Position numbers and translations under genes: made by a program. Of a stretch of DNA of 64,000 nt, positions 32,705-45,057 are shown piece by piece. Each line of letters opens with the position of its first letter. Positions within the stretch are counted from its first letter, which is position 1. Under the pieces are notes generated by a model. The model did not search any database. It saw nothing but the letters and a program-made list of their open reading frames with translations, and was not told the DNA's origin. The DNA is from Tachypleus tridentatus (lineage: Eukaryota; Arthropoda; Merostomata; Xiphosura; Limulidae), in NCBI RefSeq assembly GCF_004210375.1, contig NC_134833.1, forward strand, positions 24,556,063-24,620,062. The letters run 5' to 3'.

Positions 32705-35500
32705 GGTTGTTTAATTGAAAAGCACTCTTGAGATATGCTCTAGAATTTATTCTTTGATTGTATATATTGAAGTAACTTAGTAGTTTTATTACAGTTAGTT
32801 TTCCTGGAGATATCTCTCCTTTTTCACTGATATTTCCTGAATTTTCAGTATTAATCCTATCCATCCCTGAATATCTTATTTTTAAAAATTTCTCTGATAA
32901 TTAATCCAAAATTGCATACAAAATAAAATTATAAATGTTATGATATGGTTTTAAGTTTATTTGTCTTGATAAAATAACTCATAAAATTCCAAATTACTAA
33001 TTGTAAGTTTTGATTTGGCCTCCATCAAATTTGTAATGTTTAATTATATTTTCTGTATTCACTGATACAATTTGTCAGTAAAAACAAAGCTACAAACCTG
33101 TAAACTGTGATCTATTTACATTTTTATAATATCTACCTCTTACCTTGTATTATGAAACCTGTAAACTTTGTTGCTTCTTTTTTAGTTATTAACACAAATG
33201 GTTCAAAACTGTATTTTTCATGTTGATTGCAAAAAAGTGCAATATTTTCTTTTTTTGTCATTGATTTGTAATAAAGCTTCCTTCCTCCTTTATGTGAAAA
33301 GTTTTAAAAATTCACTGCTACATTTTGGGTATATTAAGGCTTTCCTTGAAATTATGGAAGTTTTTAGTAGTTTTATATAAGATGGGAAAAGTATGTTGAC
33401 TTCTCTGCATTATTATTTTTTTGTTAAAGTAATTGTTTTTGTAGTTTATGTTTTGTGTATAAGAACTCATTCTGTTGTAACTTTATACAAAGTGGATCAG
33501 GTGAAGGTCCAGATCATGATGGAGTGTATTCCTTTTAAACACCATTTCATAAATTTGTAAAAGAAGGGAGAGATAAGTTTTATTTATAAAATAAACTACC
33601 ATTTGTTTACATTTGTATAGTATCTACCTCTGACCTTATATTTAAAAAGATTTAGAACTCATAAAAGTCACAGTATTTAAAACATGCTTTATACACTAGA
33701 TAATGATGGAGTGTACTGAAATAGAAATTTCATTTGTTTGATCAGTTTATGATTTACAGTAATGATAGCAATCACATTTAAATATGTTATTTCACTGAAT
33801 GGTTCTTTTTTTAACATAAATATGAAAGGTAAATATTTAGGTAAAAACTATCTGATGCTGGTAAACTAAAAAGAAATAATTTTGTTATTTCAAGTTATAT
33901 TGACTCTAATGCATATGGAGGCAATATATTTTGGCTTAATTTTCATGTACGTGTTAAAATGACGTGATTGCTAATTTGCTATGTGTTTGAGGGTCAGTGT
34001 TTTTATTGGGAATCCAAACTATAGCACTTCTAATCTCCCATAGTGAAAAGGTGGAGATGAAAAGTTTCTGGTCATTTAATGTTATGAAACTATAATATGT
34101 TCTTTTTTTGCACTTTGGGTCTATTAGATGTATATCTTTGGAAAAACAAAAATAATATTTTATAATTTTTTCATACATTATTAAACAATATTACTTTAGC
34201 ATGTGTTTTTGTTTCTCAAATTTCAATAGCTAAGTCAAAATGGTTTGTCTACAGAATGGACTAATTGTGCTCTGACAACTGTGGGCATCAAGACAGTGAT
34301 TTAATGATATTTACTAGAGTAATGGCCATTTATCTTTTGACTATCATATATTTTATTAAAATTAACATTGAGTGACAGGCAATAACATAAGCTACAACTT
34401 TATTTTTTAATATTTAAAAGTAAATTTGATATATTGGGATTATAGTCTTAAGGTGCAGAAAAGTCTTAATAAATAAACAAATCAAAGAATGACTTTAATA
34501 TTGTTTTAACATTTTATGTGCTTGTGGTCTGAAAACAACAATCAATTTTGTTACATCCTGTACTTGGGAAATGGGAAGGTAAAATCTTTGTAAAATAATA
34601 AGTTACTATATTTTAAAACTGATGTTCTTTCCATAAAAGTAATAAAATATAGTTTCAATATACAATATTCTTATAGGTTTTTGGGTTATAGAAATATATA
34701 TAACAGAGCAACATAATCTGATTTATTGTGATTTCAAAGAACAAGCTTATGTGAATCGTGTTAATAAGTGAATAGTGTTCTGTTAAGCACTTCTTATCAA
34801 TCACATTAAAGTGCTATTACAGCTAAAACATTCATTTATGACACAATATTTTCCAGTTTATGATGATTTTTATCCAAATTGCAGTTCATTAACATTGACA
34901 AGGTTTTGACATCTTAACAAATCATGTCTAATATTCATTGAAATTATACACAAAACTTTTCTATCAAACTAAGAAACGTTATCTAAAACATAGATTACAG
35001 GGAAGATAACTGAAGATGAAACTTCATTCTTTCAAGATTAAGCCTTCTTTGACTATGAAGAAGTCCCAGGAATTTGTGGAGGAGTCTGGAAAAGATATTT
35101 TGGTTTACTTGACAGAAGATAACTCGTTGGTATCTAGTCATGTTTTTATAATTCATGTACATTACAAGTTGTATGCGAGGTGTCATATCACTATTTTAAG
35201 ATGCAAGTTTAATTAAAGGACTGCAAGTAATCATGAGATAACAGTGAAATCACTTGTTTCACATAAGAAGAGTTAGTGAACAATATTTAATTTATTAGTG
35301 TTTATTAGTCTTAGTGCAGAGATATACAATGGGTTTCAGGCACTATCTACCTCAAGAAATGAAACTCCAGATTTTAGCATTGCAAGTCAGTAAACATATC
35401 ACTAAGCAGTGGTGCAGTGTTAAATAAAGAAGTTGGGGAACATGTTTTAAAAGTGTTAGTATTATTTATATTTATCACATTTCTTATATATTAAAACACA
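32705..35500. other. AT-rich stretch with a SINE B relic
   Basis: No supported gene. A weak family B SINE remnant lies at about 35310-35415 (AAACTCCAGATTTTAGCATTG, AGTCAGTAAACATATCACTA). A short frame at 35016-35216 follows an acceptor-like TTACAG but has an in-frame stop just upstream and no clear continuation. Confidence 0.45.
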
Positions 35501-35509
35501 AATTTCAGG

Positions 35510-35779
35510 AATATTAGCTATAATGAGATGGTTTTTGAACACCCAATTAAACGGTTCAGATCAGATGTAATTTGGTGCCCAATGTTCAGAAATTCTCTAT
35601 ATGCAGCAATTAAGTTTGAAAATGACAATCTGAAACATTTTTCAAGGAGTTCTATTTCCTTTTCATCAAAGCCTTGGTTTTTCTATGCTGGCCACTTGTT
35701 GAATTCTAAAGTACATAGCTCAGAAATTATGTTTGGAATGAAATTAGAAATGCCTGACCTTGATCCAGTTGGTTCATGA
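35510..35779 (+). CDS. candidate terminal exon, unrecognised
   Basis: After the acceptor-like ACAAATTTCAG a frame runs to a TGA at 35777-35779. It encodes FEHPIKRFRSDVIWCPMFRN, then LYAAIKFENDN, then PWFFYAGHLL and IMFGMKLEMPDLDPVGS. The density of aromatic and charged residues and the absence of low-complexity sequence make it look coding. FGMKLE..D recalls the GMKLEA.D motif of MBT repeats, but nothing else in it supports an MBT domain. I do not recognise it; the phase does not match the exon at 32591. Confidence 0.3.
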   Translation, partial: NISYNEMVFEHPIKRFRSDVIWCPMFRNSLYAAIKFENDNLKHFSRSSISFSSKPWFFYAGHLLNSKVHSSEIMFGMKLEMPDLDPVGS

Positions 35780-35799
35780 AAAGAATCTGTGAAACACTG

Positions 35800-38700
35800 T
35801 TGTCTAATATTTTTTATAATACTAGTTATAGGTTACTATGATTGAAACACCTTGTTGCTATCTGCCAGTTATTGCTATAAACTTCATTTCCTTAATGGTA
35901 TTCCAAGAATTTTGACTTTACATTGTTTGTTAAAATAGTATAGTGCAGCAAATTAACTTGTCTGCATAAACTGTAGTAATATTTTCTGTGCATGGTTTTG
36001 GAAAGAAGAGGTAGTTTTAATACATTATATAAACACTGGTCAAATTTTGATTGATCTTTATCAATGTTACTACTAATTGACTTGAAATGGTAACACTAAG
36101 ACATTTAACATTTCTAATCAGCTGAAACAGTTATGAATGAACTTACAACTCATCTAGTTTCAACATGTGTCATTTTTTTCATTTCTTCTTTCCGTTTTTA
36201 TACTACTGGAAACTAAATTTGCTACTGTTGTAAGTATGGTAAAATAGAAAGACAATGTTCAAAAGCTCTTGCACACTTTGACATCTATAATGCTAAACCC
36301 CAACCAATCAGGGAGGATAACTAACAAGTTTATTGAATCAGATCACACTTTCTATAGAGAAATGTTGAAACTATTTTTTCCCATTTCTATACAATACTTT
36401 AGAGAATCACTATATTACATATAATATACTATTGTCTTCAAAGCTGGGAAAATAACTATCAGTAACATCAAAGTAGAGTGTTACTTAACAGTAATGTGAT
36501 CAGTGGAAATTCATTGTTTGATTTTCACAAGGTTTCTACTTGAGCTGCTGAGAGTAAAATAAACATAGGAAATATGTGTCAAAAGATTAGAAGTGGAATA
36601 TCTTGGGAGATTTACTGTGGAGTTTCATGATCCATGATGAAAAAAGTCCTGAGTGTTCTCTTAAGTTTCCAAGTCAGTTGCTTATAACATGATAACTACA
36701 GCAAATAAGTATGAAAAGTATAAACTCTGTCCATAAGTTATTTGGAATTATAACTAACAGAACTACACAATTTTATTTTCCAGTCATTTCTTTTACTATA
36801 TTTTAATAAATACAACTTGAATGAAAGGGTTAATGAATCATTCTTCTAAAGGTGGACAAAATTTCATGAAGTTAGAAATTTCTAAGGTCTCAGTTGTTCG
36901 AAATTGTGAGGGTTGGAAGGGAATGGCATTCTGCTTAAACAGAAATGTAGTAGAAAGCTGTTCCCACACTATTACATCACTGCTGTTAACTTATGAAGAG
37001 AATGGTTTTTAATTTAAAGGTGGGGGACATTATTTAAATTTGGGGGGTAATATTTAAATTAAAGTAACATTTTTTTTATTCAGTAAACTTGAATATTACT
37101 TAATCTAATAAATTATGGCATAAGCTAAACAAAGGTATCATAATTAATAATTTGAAACATTGATAAATCACATAAACTAGGACTTAATTTAGAAAAATAA
37201 TACATTAGTGGATTGCAATCTTTCTGACTACACTGTATAGGCCTATTTGACTAGCCTGTTGCTTTAGGCCTTGCATTTTACTTGCAGCAGTGGTTCTTGA
37301 AATCAATTACAAAACCAAAGTTTATTTATTACTTGTATAAGAAAGTTTTATAGACACAAGTGAAATAACACAAAATCACACTGAGGATGAAAATGTATAG
37401 CACATCAAGGCAGTAAACTAAACCTGATTATTTTGTTGCTTTAAATTAACACTACAGTCTCTATTAGTCAGTTGGTCAGCTGAAAGCTTACAAACATATA
37501 GTATCTAAGTTTGGAATTCGATTCTTCACAGTGGATGCAGTAAAATCAGAGAACACATTTTATATTAATTTTACAGGGAGACGAAAATCAAAGGAATGAA
37601 ATGCCTAGTAAACCTGGCTAGAAAGACACAGTACATATCCCTGTCTTGTGTTAAATTATGACTTTAGTGAATAACTTTTGTAAACTGGCTGACCTTGTTC
37701 TAAAGATGCTCCTACTAAAATCAGGAGACATTATGCAGTTTTTCCAATGAGATTAAAAACCTTAAATAACATGGTGGCCAATATTCCCCCTAGAAACTTT
37801 GTGTCAGCCCTTCTAAAAGTTGGAATAGGGTAACTGTCAAGACTGAAAATACATATCAGTTTACTTTTCAGTAATATTTTAAACTGTTAAAGTAAAACAC
37901 AAGCTTACCTGTTTTATGTAATGGATAAGAAAACAAAACACAGAACCATAACAATAGTATACAACTTAAGGTAAATATTATTCCTTCCTTATCACAAAAG
38001 TGTTATATCAAAGATCAAAGCACAAAGCTTAAACTTAAAATGAAATTATATTTGTAATTAATATTTCTTTTGTATAAATATGGGAAAATATCTATTTTTG
38101 TTGTTGTTCTTCCTGTTAACTTCCTATAGCACATTTGAAATTAAGTTGAACAAGGCCTAAAAAAATATTCTGTCATTACTTCTGTACACAAAGATATTTC
38201 AGGATATATTTGTTTAGAAAGAAACTTCTGTTACCTTGAATAAGACTAGTTGAGTTTCATGTTCATGAAAAGTATATTAAATAAATGATTGGTCTGTGTA
38301 TGACAGATACTGCAATAGTGCCATCCAGAGGATCACAGAACAATTTGTTCTGGAAACAATTTCTGAGATACCCATACAATAACTGGAGAAGAAGAACCAA
38401 TTTGTCACAGATTAAGTGACAGCTAAGTTTATCACAGCTGCTAAATCAGAAGTCAAGTATTTGTATTTCTTCATTTGTATATTTGCAGCAGCAACATTTG
38501 TTTTCAACACAGGAAATAAGGCCAAGACATCTTTTACGAGCTAAAAGAACTTCAACATGCAGAACTGATGCAGTAACTTGCTTTGTGGAACCTACAAACA
38601 AATGATGAAAACCACTCACATATTGTTGGTAAGTATAAGTTTAGAAAATAATATCAGCAGAACATGATAGAAGGATACTGTTATTTTGAATCCACTGTTG

Positions 38701-38990
38701 TTATTTGTGTAATGCACCACAAGCCAGCATTCATCAAAATTAAGGTTGCGTGTCCTGCAGCTGTAATCAGAACATTAAAATCGTAGATGAATTGTGTTTC
38801 TTTTTGAAATAAAACAGCAGTGAAGTTTATATATTACCACTGCTCAGAAATCACTATGATCACACTGTCGTGTACAAAAGCAATAAAAGTTTCAAAGCTC
38901 AAACATTTTCATGTTTGAAGTGTAGCTCTTGCTTAACGTAAAATAGAAGCTATTTCTTTTTATTTCAAGTAGACATGATTTTTATTAAAA
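35800..38990. other. AT-rich non-coding stretch
   Basis: I see no convincing gene. Short frames (36821-37012; 38490-38612) have single splice-like boundaries but no recognisable protein. Confidence 0.45.
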
Positions 38991-38993
38991 AAA

Positions 38994-39110
38994 CATGAGG
39001 GCTATCAGCACGAGCTCTTCCTAGTTCAGTGCTAAAAGACGAGAGAAGGGAACTAGTCATCACCCCCACTCCCACCAACTCTTGAGTTATTCTTTTCTTA
39101 ACAATATCAC
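38994..39110 (-). mobile_element. SINE, family A, decayed minus fragment
   Basis: GAGGGCTATCAGCACGAGC, then GAAGGGAACTAGTCATCACC and CACCAACTCTTGAGTTATTC match the body of family A in reverse. Confidence 0.7.
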
Positions 39111-39115
39111 ATAGA

Positions 39116-40540
39116 ATAAATGATTTTAAAATCATACACACTGTAAATAATATAAAGGAAATTAAATAAAATATTTAATAATACATCAAGGAAATTACAA
39201 ATATAATTTATATTTATTCTTATGATAAATTCCCGAACCCTAATTGTATTAAATGTTTTAAATTGGATGACTTTATTTCAATATTCTTATTCCAATAAGA
39301 CAACACTGCAGGACGAAACTTTTTACTGTCTTTTTAATAATGATATTTTTCCTGTCTTTAATATATTGTATTTTGCATTTCAACTTCTTCTGTTTATTGA
39401 ACTCATTCAGTTAAAATGCCAAAAATGAACAGTACCAAAATAAGGATCAAACATGAGGATTTGGAAGGAATGTGTAGTGTGTTTTTACAAATTTTGATGG
39501 TTAATAATTATCACAACAAATGGTTCTCAAAAGAACTAATAATCAAAATTTTGAATCACAGAACAGTAAAATTGGTTTTAATGTGTTTGTCAAGTTGCAA
39601 TAAATTAATAAAAATATATGTTAGAATAATTTAAGTTCAATATGAAACTACTTTCTTAATGAGTGACATACAGAAATTGAAAACACAAACCTGTGTTTTT
39701 TTCATTAACAGTGCTATTTCATGACATGAGTAAAAGTGTAATGCAATCCACATCACATTAAAATATCTGCAAGGCCTAAAGTTTAAAAACAAAACTGTAA
39801 CAATGATTCCTCTGGAGCCCAGGTTATTAATAAATCAGTGTGAACCTTTACTTCCAGCAGTGAGAAAAATAAATTTTGCCTTTGCTGATTGACAATGCTA
39901 GAAACATTTTGAAGTAAATAACATCACATTTTGTTATTGAACTAATGTTAACAGGTTTAATGTTGTTACTTTTAGATGAACTGTTTTATTTCAAAACTAA
40001 GCTTTCTTTGTAATAAATAATATATTTGGACTGTCTCTACTTTTTTTAGCATTTTCAAATTAATGCACAAGCTTTCAGGTAAATCACTTAAATCTTCTAT
40101 AAGTGCAAGACATTTGATAAACAACAGGATATAAGGTAACAATTCAAATCACAAGTTGCATTGCAACAACAAAAACAAAACGTGTCTAATACATTAAAAG
40201 AAATGTTACAAGGTGAAGAAACATAGCAAGCAATACTATAATTGTGGTTTGTTATGCTAGAAAATAAAAGGAACAACAGCAACAAGGTAAGATAGATAAG
40301 AAAATAAAAATAAAATTAGGTTATTAAAATAACATTTTACAGTTAATGCATGAATTGATACAAGTGGTTATAAGGGTAGGTTTAATTGTTACTACTGTGA
40401 TGCTATAAGTGTAAAAAATAAAAATGATGACAAAAGTAACAGGAATGGACAATTTTGATGTAATTAGAATAACTTGCACATAGATGTGGTGATGACAAAT
40501 TTCTTTAAAATGCAGGTTTGAAGGTTGTTGATAAAGTGCA
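39116..40540. other. AT-rich non-coding stretch
   Basis: No supported gene or repeat. Confidence 0.45.
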
Positions 40541-40549
40541 AAAGAGGAG

Positions 40550-40735
40550 TGGCATTATTTGCCCTTTTAGTTGTGGGGGCATTGTAATATGACGGTCATT
40601 CTCACTAGTTGTTCAGTAAAAGAGTAGCCCAAGAGTTGGTGGTTGGTGGTGGTGATTAGTCTTACACTGCTAAATTAGGGATGGGTAGCACAGATAGGCC
40701 TAGTGTAGCTTTGCACGAATTCAAAAACAAACATA
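40550..40735 (+). mobile_element. SINE, family A, head-less plus copy
   Basis: Starts TTTGCCCTTTTAGTTGTGGG, keeps the body (AAAAGAGTAGCCCAAGAGTT, CTTACACTGCTAAATTAGGG) and ends GCACGAATTCAAAAACAAAC. Confidence 0.85.
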
Positions 40736-40739
40736 CCAA

Positions 40740-41400
40740 GTGAGACCTGAGAATATGCACCTGAGTATTATTACTGATACACATGCGAGTGTATTATTAT
40801 AATGACGCGAGCTAACTTAAAAACAAATTCAAAAAGTGTGACTGCCATAGTTTGAAAAAGAAATAACTTAACACCTGAATATTCCTCTGATACTGAAGGT
40901 GTAAACTGAGTATTACTTATCCACATGCATGTGCATCTTCTTAATGAAGTCAGCTAGCAAAAACCACCATAAAGAAGAAATGGTTCCTGATACTACAAAT
41001 AAAAATCACAAGGAGAGAAAGAAACTCGTGTGCACATGCATGTTTATGTTTTACTGTTATAGCTTCACAACAAAAGAATCTATGAACTTGAAATTTTGCA
41101 TCGATATTAAGTGAACCCTAAGGGTTTGCATCAGTATATTATAACTTGTCTTCTTGAGTGTGCTTATCTTTTTGTGTTAAAATCTATAAACAAAAGAGAT
41201 ATGATCATCATATCTCTAAGGAAAGTATCTAGAAACCTGAGAGTTTGCACTAATACTAAGCAAACACCGAGGGTCTGCATTTGAGTATTGTCATTTATCA
41301 ACAAGAATTTGCACGTGTATATGCATAACTTTCTAATGAGGCAAGCTCGTGAAAACGTACTTACAAAAAAAGTGATATTTTATATTACAAATTATAAATA
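40740..41400. repeat. degenerate direct repeats
   Basis: Two or three diverged copies of a stretch containing a gene-free motif order (CTGAGTATTA...ACACATGC, then TTCTTAATGA.G..AGCTAGCAAAAA.C or CTAATGAGGCAAGCTCGTG). Copies start near 40740, 40875 and 41235. I cannot assign them to a family. Confidence 0.45.
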
Positions 41401-41667
41401 TAAATCACAGACAAATAGATATGTGCCCATTTTTTTAAATAGTAAAATCTAGCAAAAACAAAGAAGCACAAAGAAATGAAATAGTTCCTTACACGACAAC
41501 TTCTTATGTGTGAAAAGCCAATCCATTTTGATAACAATGCATTCCAACATAATATTTATATTACTCTGCTTAGCAATAATTTCATAATCTAATATTGTTG
41601 TTAAGAGTTTCTGAAAGTATCAAATAAAATGTATAAAAAAAAAACTGAGAAAAAATAAACTTGTTGA

Positions 41668-41832
41668 TATGTAAAACTGGCTGGTATGAGTAGATAAAGC
41701 TCCATGTTGAGGAGTGAACAACGTTTGATCTTCTTCTTCATTGTGAACCTGACGATGACCAAAGAAGGTCAAAATGTTGTTCATTCCTCTACATAGAGCT
41801 TTCTTTACCCATACCAGCCATTTTTACATATA
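41668..41832. repeat. hairpin: inverted repeat with arms of about 65 bp
   Basis: Left arm 41668-41733 (GGCTGGTATGAGTAGATAAA, GCTCCATGTTGAGGAGTGAA) pairs with right arm 41764-41832 (TCATTCCTCTACATAGAGC, CCCATACCAGCC), separated by about 30 bases. Mismatches are few. A transcript would fold into a long stem. Confidence 0.88.
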
Positions 41833-41959
41833 TATTTTTCTCTACAAGTGGGTTTTCTTGTCATCACAGAAACTTCTTGATTTCTAATCAGAGGCTCTGT
41901 TAATTGAATAAATTCGTTTTTAGTTTTTAAAATTAAAATTGGAAGACAAATAAATATGT

Positions 41960-42215
41960 TGTTTTTTGAATTTCACACAAAGCTACTCAAAGGCAATCTG
42001 TGATAGCCGACCCGAATTTTCCAGTATATGATTAGAGGGAATGCAGCTAGTCATCACCACTCAGTGCCAATTTTTTACCAACAAATTGAGAGTGACCACA
42101 CATTATAATGCCCCTTGGGTGAAAGGGCGAGTATGCTTGGTGTGACCTGGATTTGAACCTGCAACCATTTGATTTCAAGTCCAATGCCTCAACCACCTGG
42201 CCATACAGGGCCATA
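41960..42215 (-). mobile_element. tRNA-headed SINE, family A, minus copy
   Basis: TTGAATTTCACACAAAGCTA starts the reversed tail, the body follows, and the head ends CAACCACCTGGCCATACAGG. About 20 percent diverged from the fresher copies by eye. Confidence 0.85.
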
Positions 42216-42254
42216 AAGAAAACAGATAAAACTTATTCGTTGTTTCAGAGACTG

Positions 42255-42617
42255 TACCACCAGATGCTAATTTTAGGACATGCACACGCAGGTGTTTATT
42301 TTCTGGAAGCACAGGCTTGTAAATTTGCATATGTGTGTGGAAGTGCTCATTTTCACACATAGCACATGCACAAATTATTATAAGTGCATGCAGGTGGTGA
42401 TTTTGTATTTGGGCACACAAGTGCTTATTTTCGTACATGCACACACAGTTGCATAATTGGTAAATACACTCGCAGGTGCATATTTTCATACATGTACATG
42501 CAGGTGTATCTTTTGTAGTTATTGCAGGCTGGTGTTCATTTTTGTACATGCAAGTAGGTGAGAAAATAGGTACATGCACTCGCAGGTGTTGATTGCACAG
42601 GTGCTTATGTCCGCACT
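42255..42617. repeat. degenerate minisatellite of about 35 bp
   Basis: Repeated ACATGCACACGCAGGTG-like and TTATTTTC(G/A)TACATG-like blocks. It produces a minus-strand open frame of low complexity (rich in His and Cys) that I do not regard as a gene. Confidence 0.75.
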
Positions 42618-43949
42618 GTACTACTTCTGTATGCTTACCCTGGGTAGAGTAATCAGTGTTCATCTGCATTATCACTGTATGTTGTATTGTAGGTTCAGTA
42701 ATCAATGTTTATCTGTTTTATCTCTGTATGATATAGCTTGGGTACAATAATAAATGTTCATCTGTACTAACTCTGTATGTTATATACTGAGTTGTATAAT
42801 CAATGTTCATATATACACCTGTATGCCACATCCTGGTACAGTAGTTAATGTTTATGTGTTTTCCCTCAATATATTATATCCTGGGTATAAAAATCAATGT
42901 TTATCTGTACTACCTCTTTATGTTATATCTCGGGTAAAATAATCAATAATCATCTGTTTTACCCCTGTGTTTTTTTTCATGGTTCAATAATCATATTTAT
43001 CTGTTTTAAACTCTGTATTTTAAATCCAGGGTACAATATTCTGTGTTTATCTGCTTTACCTGTATGTCATATCCATGGTACAGTGTTCAATGTTTATCTG
43101 CTTTACCTCTATATGTTATATCATTTGTACAAGAATCAATGCTTAACTGTTCTAACTGTCTATGTTATATCCTGGGTACATTAATGATTATTCATCTGTT
43201 TTACCTCTGAAAATTATATCCTGAGTACAATAATCAATGTTTATCTGCTTTACCCCTCCTTGTTTTATCCAGGAAACAGCAATCAATGTTAAAATGTTCT
43301 AACTCTGTTATATTTTGGTTGAGGAATAAATGTTTTTCTGTTTTAACTCTGTATGTTATATCGTGATAACAGTAATCCATTTTCATCTGCACTACTTCTG
43401 TATCTTATATCCTGGCTACAGCTATCAACATTCATGTTTTACCAGTGTATGTTATATCAAGGGTACAGAATTCAATTTTCATTTGTTCTACCTCTGTATG
43501 CTATATCCTGGGTAGAGAAATTAATGTTCATCTGTTTTACTTCTCTATGTTTTATCCTTGATTCAGTAATCATTGTTCATCTGTTTCACCAATGTATGCC
43601 ATATCTTGGGTATGGAAATAAATATTTATCTGTTTTTCAACCTCTGTATGTTATATTCTGGGTAGAGTAATCAATGCTCACCTGATCTACCTCTTTATAT
43701 CATTTCCTGATTACAATAATCAATGTTCATCTGCACTACCTATGTGTTGTTATATTCTGGGTACAGTAATCAATTTTCATCTGTTATACCTGTATTTGTT
43801 ATTTCCCTTGTACAATAATCAATGTTCATCTGCTCTACTTTTGTATGCTGTATCCTGGGAACAGGAATCATTGTTTATCTGCTTTATCTCTGGATATTAT
43901 ATCCTGGGTACAGTAATCAATGTTCATTTGTACGACCTGTGTATTGTTA
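42618..43949. repeat. 49-bp minisatellite, first block (about 27 copies)
   Basis: Consensus unit of 49 bp: TGTTATATCCTGGGTACAGT, AATCAATGTTCATCTGTTCT, ACCTCTGTA. Copies vary by substitutions and one-base indels. The block is interrupted by a Tigger element at 43952 and continues at 45058. Confidence 0.95.
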
Positions 43950-43951
43950 TA

Positions 43952-45057
43952 CAGTGGTACCTCGGTTCTCTAATGACTCCTTCTCGAACATATTGTTTGA
44001 GAAAAAATGTCTCGGTTGTCGAACATAAACTTCGGTTCCCGAACCAAGCTTTGTGGCCCAAATCCCTGAAATAACCTGGCTGATGACCCGAACAACCCTT
44101 CAGTTATTTTTGGCCCACGCCAAGCTTGCCCAAAACATTGTACCTGCACTTGTTGCTCAGGTCACGCCCCCACTAAAATCTGCTGTGAAAGTTCTCCTTT
44201 TTCTTTTTTTTCTTTTTGTTTTTCTAAATATTCTGGTTAAATAAGCCACCATGGGATCAAAGAAGGATAATGAAAGCAGCAAACCAAAAAGAAAAGTTGT
44301 TAGAGCCACAATAGAAGTGAAAAAGATCTCATAGCAAAGTATGAGAGTGGTGTTTGCAGGTCTGACCTTGCTACATAGTTTGGTATGGTGAAGTCTACAG
44401 TCTGCACCATACTGAAAAATTAAGAGGTCATCAAAGGAGCTGATGTTGCAAAAGGAGTGACAGTGCTTACAAAACAAGGATCACAAACAATGGAAGAGGT
44501 AGAGAAACTGTTGTTGATTTGAGTAAATGGAAAACAGTTAGATAGTGATAGCATTTCTGAGGGCTTCATTTGTGAGAAAGCAAAGCAGTTGCATGCTGAC
44601 CTCCTGAAAAAACACTCCTGGAACGAGTGCTGATACAAGTGATGCCTTTAAGGCTAGTAGGGGGTGGTTTGAAAAAGTGGCATACATAGTGTGATGAGAC
44701 ATGGGGAGGGTACCAGGCAGAAACAAACCTCATTAGACAAGTTTTTAGTGAGAAATAGGTCCAGTGAGTCTCAAGCAAGTTGTAGCAGTGCAAAGACACA
44801 GAAAAGAAAAAGAACCCCAGAGGAAAGTTACTTGACAATTTTATGGAAGGTGACTCCACTTCCAAACAATAATAACCCTCCCACTCTCCATGTTCCTCAC
44901 CACCACAGGTAAAGTGCAGTTAAATTTTTATTTATTGTTTTTTTATTATATGTTTATACTTTTTTGTGGTTGACTTTATGCATGTAAGTATTATTATACA
45001 GGTATAAATAAGCAATATTTCTACTTAAAATGCTTCATAATGCTTAATTTTTGGAGC
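43952..45057 (+). mobile_element. Tigger/pogo element inside the minisatellite, right end missing
   Basis: Begins CAGTGGTACCTCGGTTCTC directly after a TA that belongs to a repeat unit (GTATTGTTATA). The minisatellite resumes at TATATCCTGGG near 45058. The expected complementary end is not present near 45000-45057, so the right terminus is lost or the element was abnormally inserted. Confidence 0.85.
44251..44912 (+). pseudogene. Tigger/pogo transposase, internally deleted
   Basis: ATG 44251 gives MGSKKDNESSKPKRKVVRAT, then after a frameshift KDLIAKYESGVCRSDLAT and FGMVKSTVCTILKN (the psq-type HTH of pogo transposases). Then comes a CENP-B-like HTH with SISEGFICEKAKQLHADLL and GWFEK. The DDE core is deleted; the sequence jumps to the C-terminal tail (KQTSLDKFLVRNRSSESQA, KTQKRKRTPEE). 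Several stops occur. This is not a functional gene. Confidence 0.85.

Noticed and set aside
35016-35216. 66-residue ORF with an acceptor-like TTACAG upstream
   Set aside because: There is an in-frame TAA between the acceptor and the ATG. It has no recognisable domain and no good donor, and the phase fits neither neighbour.
36821-37012. 63-residue ORF
   Set aside because: No splice context, motif or Kozak support. Frames of this length are expected by chance at this base composition.
38490-38612. Possible terminal exon after TTTGCAG, or a minus-strand exon resembling an I/LWEQ start (STKQVTAS)
   Set aside because: Similarity is limited to eight residues on the minus strand and there is no family match on the plus strand. 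Partner exons are absent.
42175-42705. His/Cys-rich minus-strand protein of 176 residues
   Set aside because: It crosses a SINE head, a degenerate minisatellite and the start of the 49-bp array.
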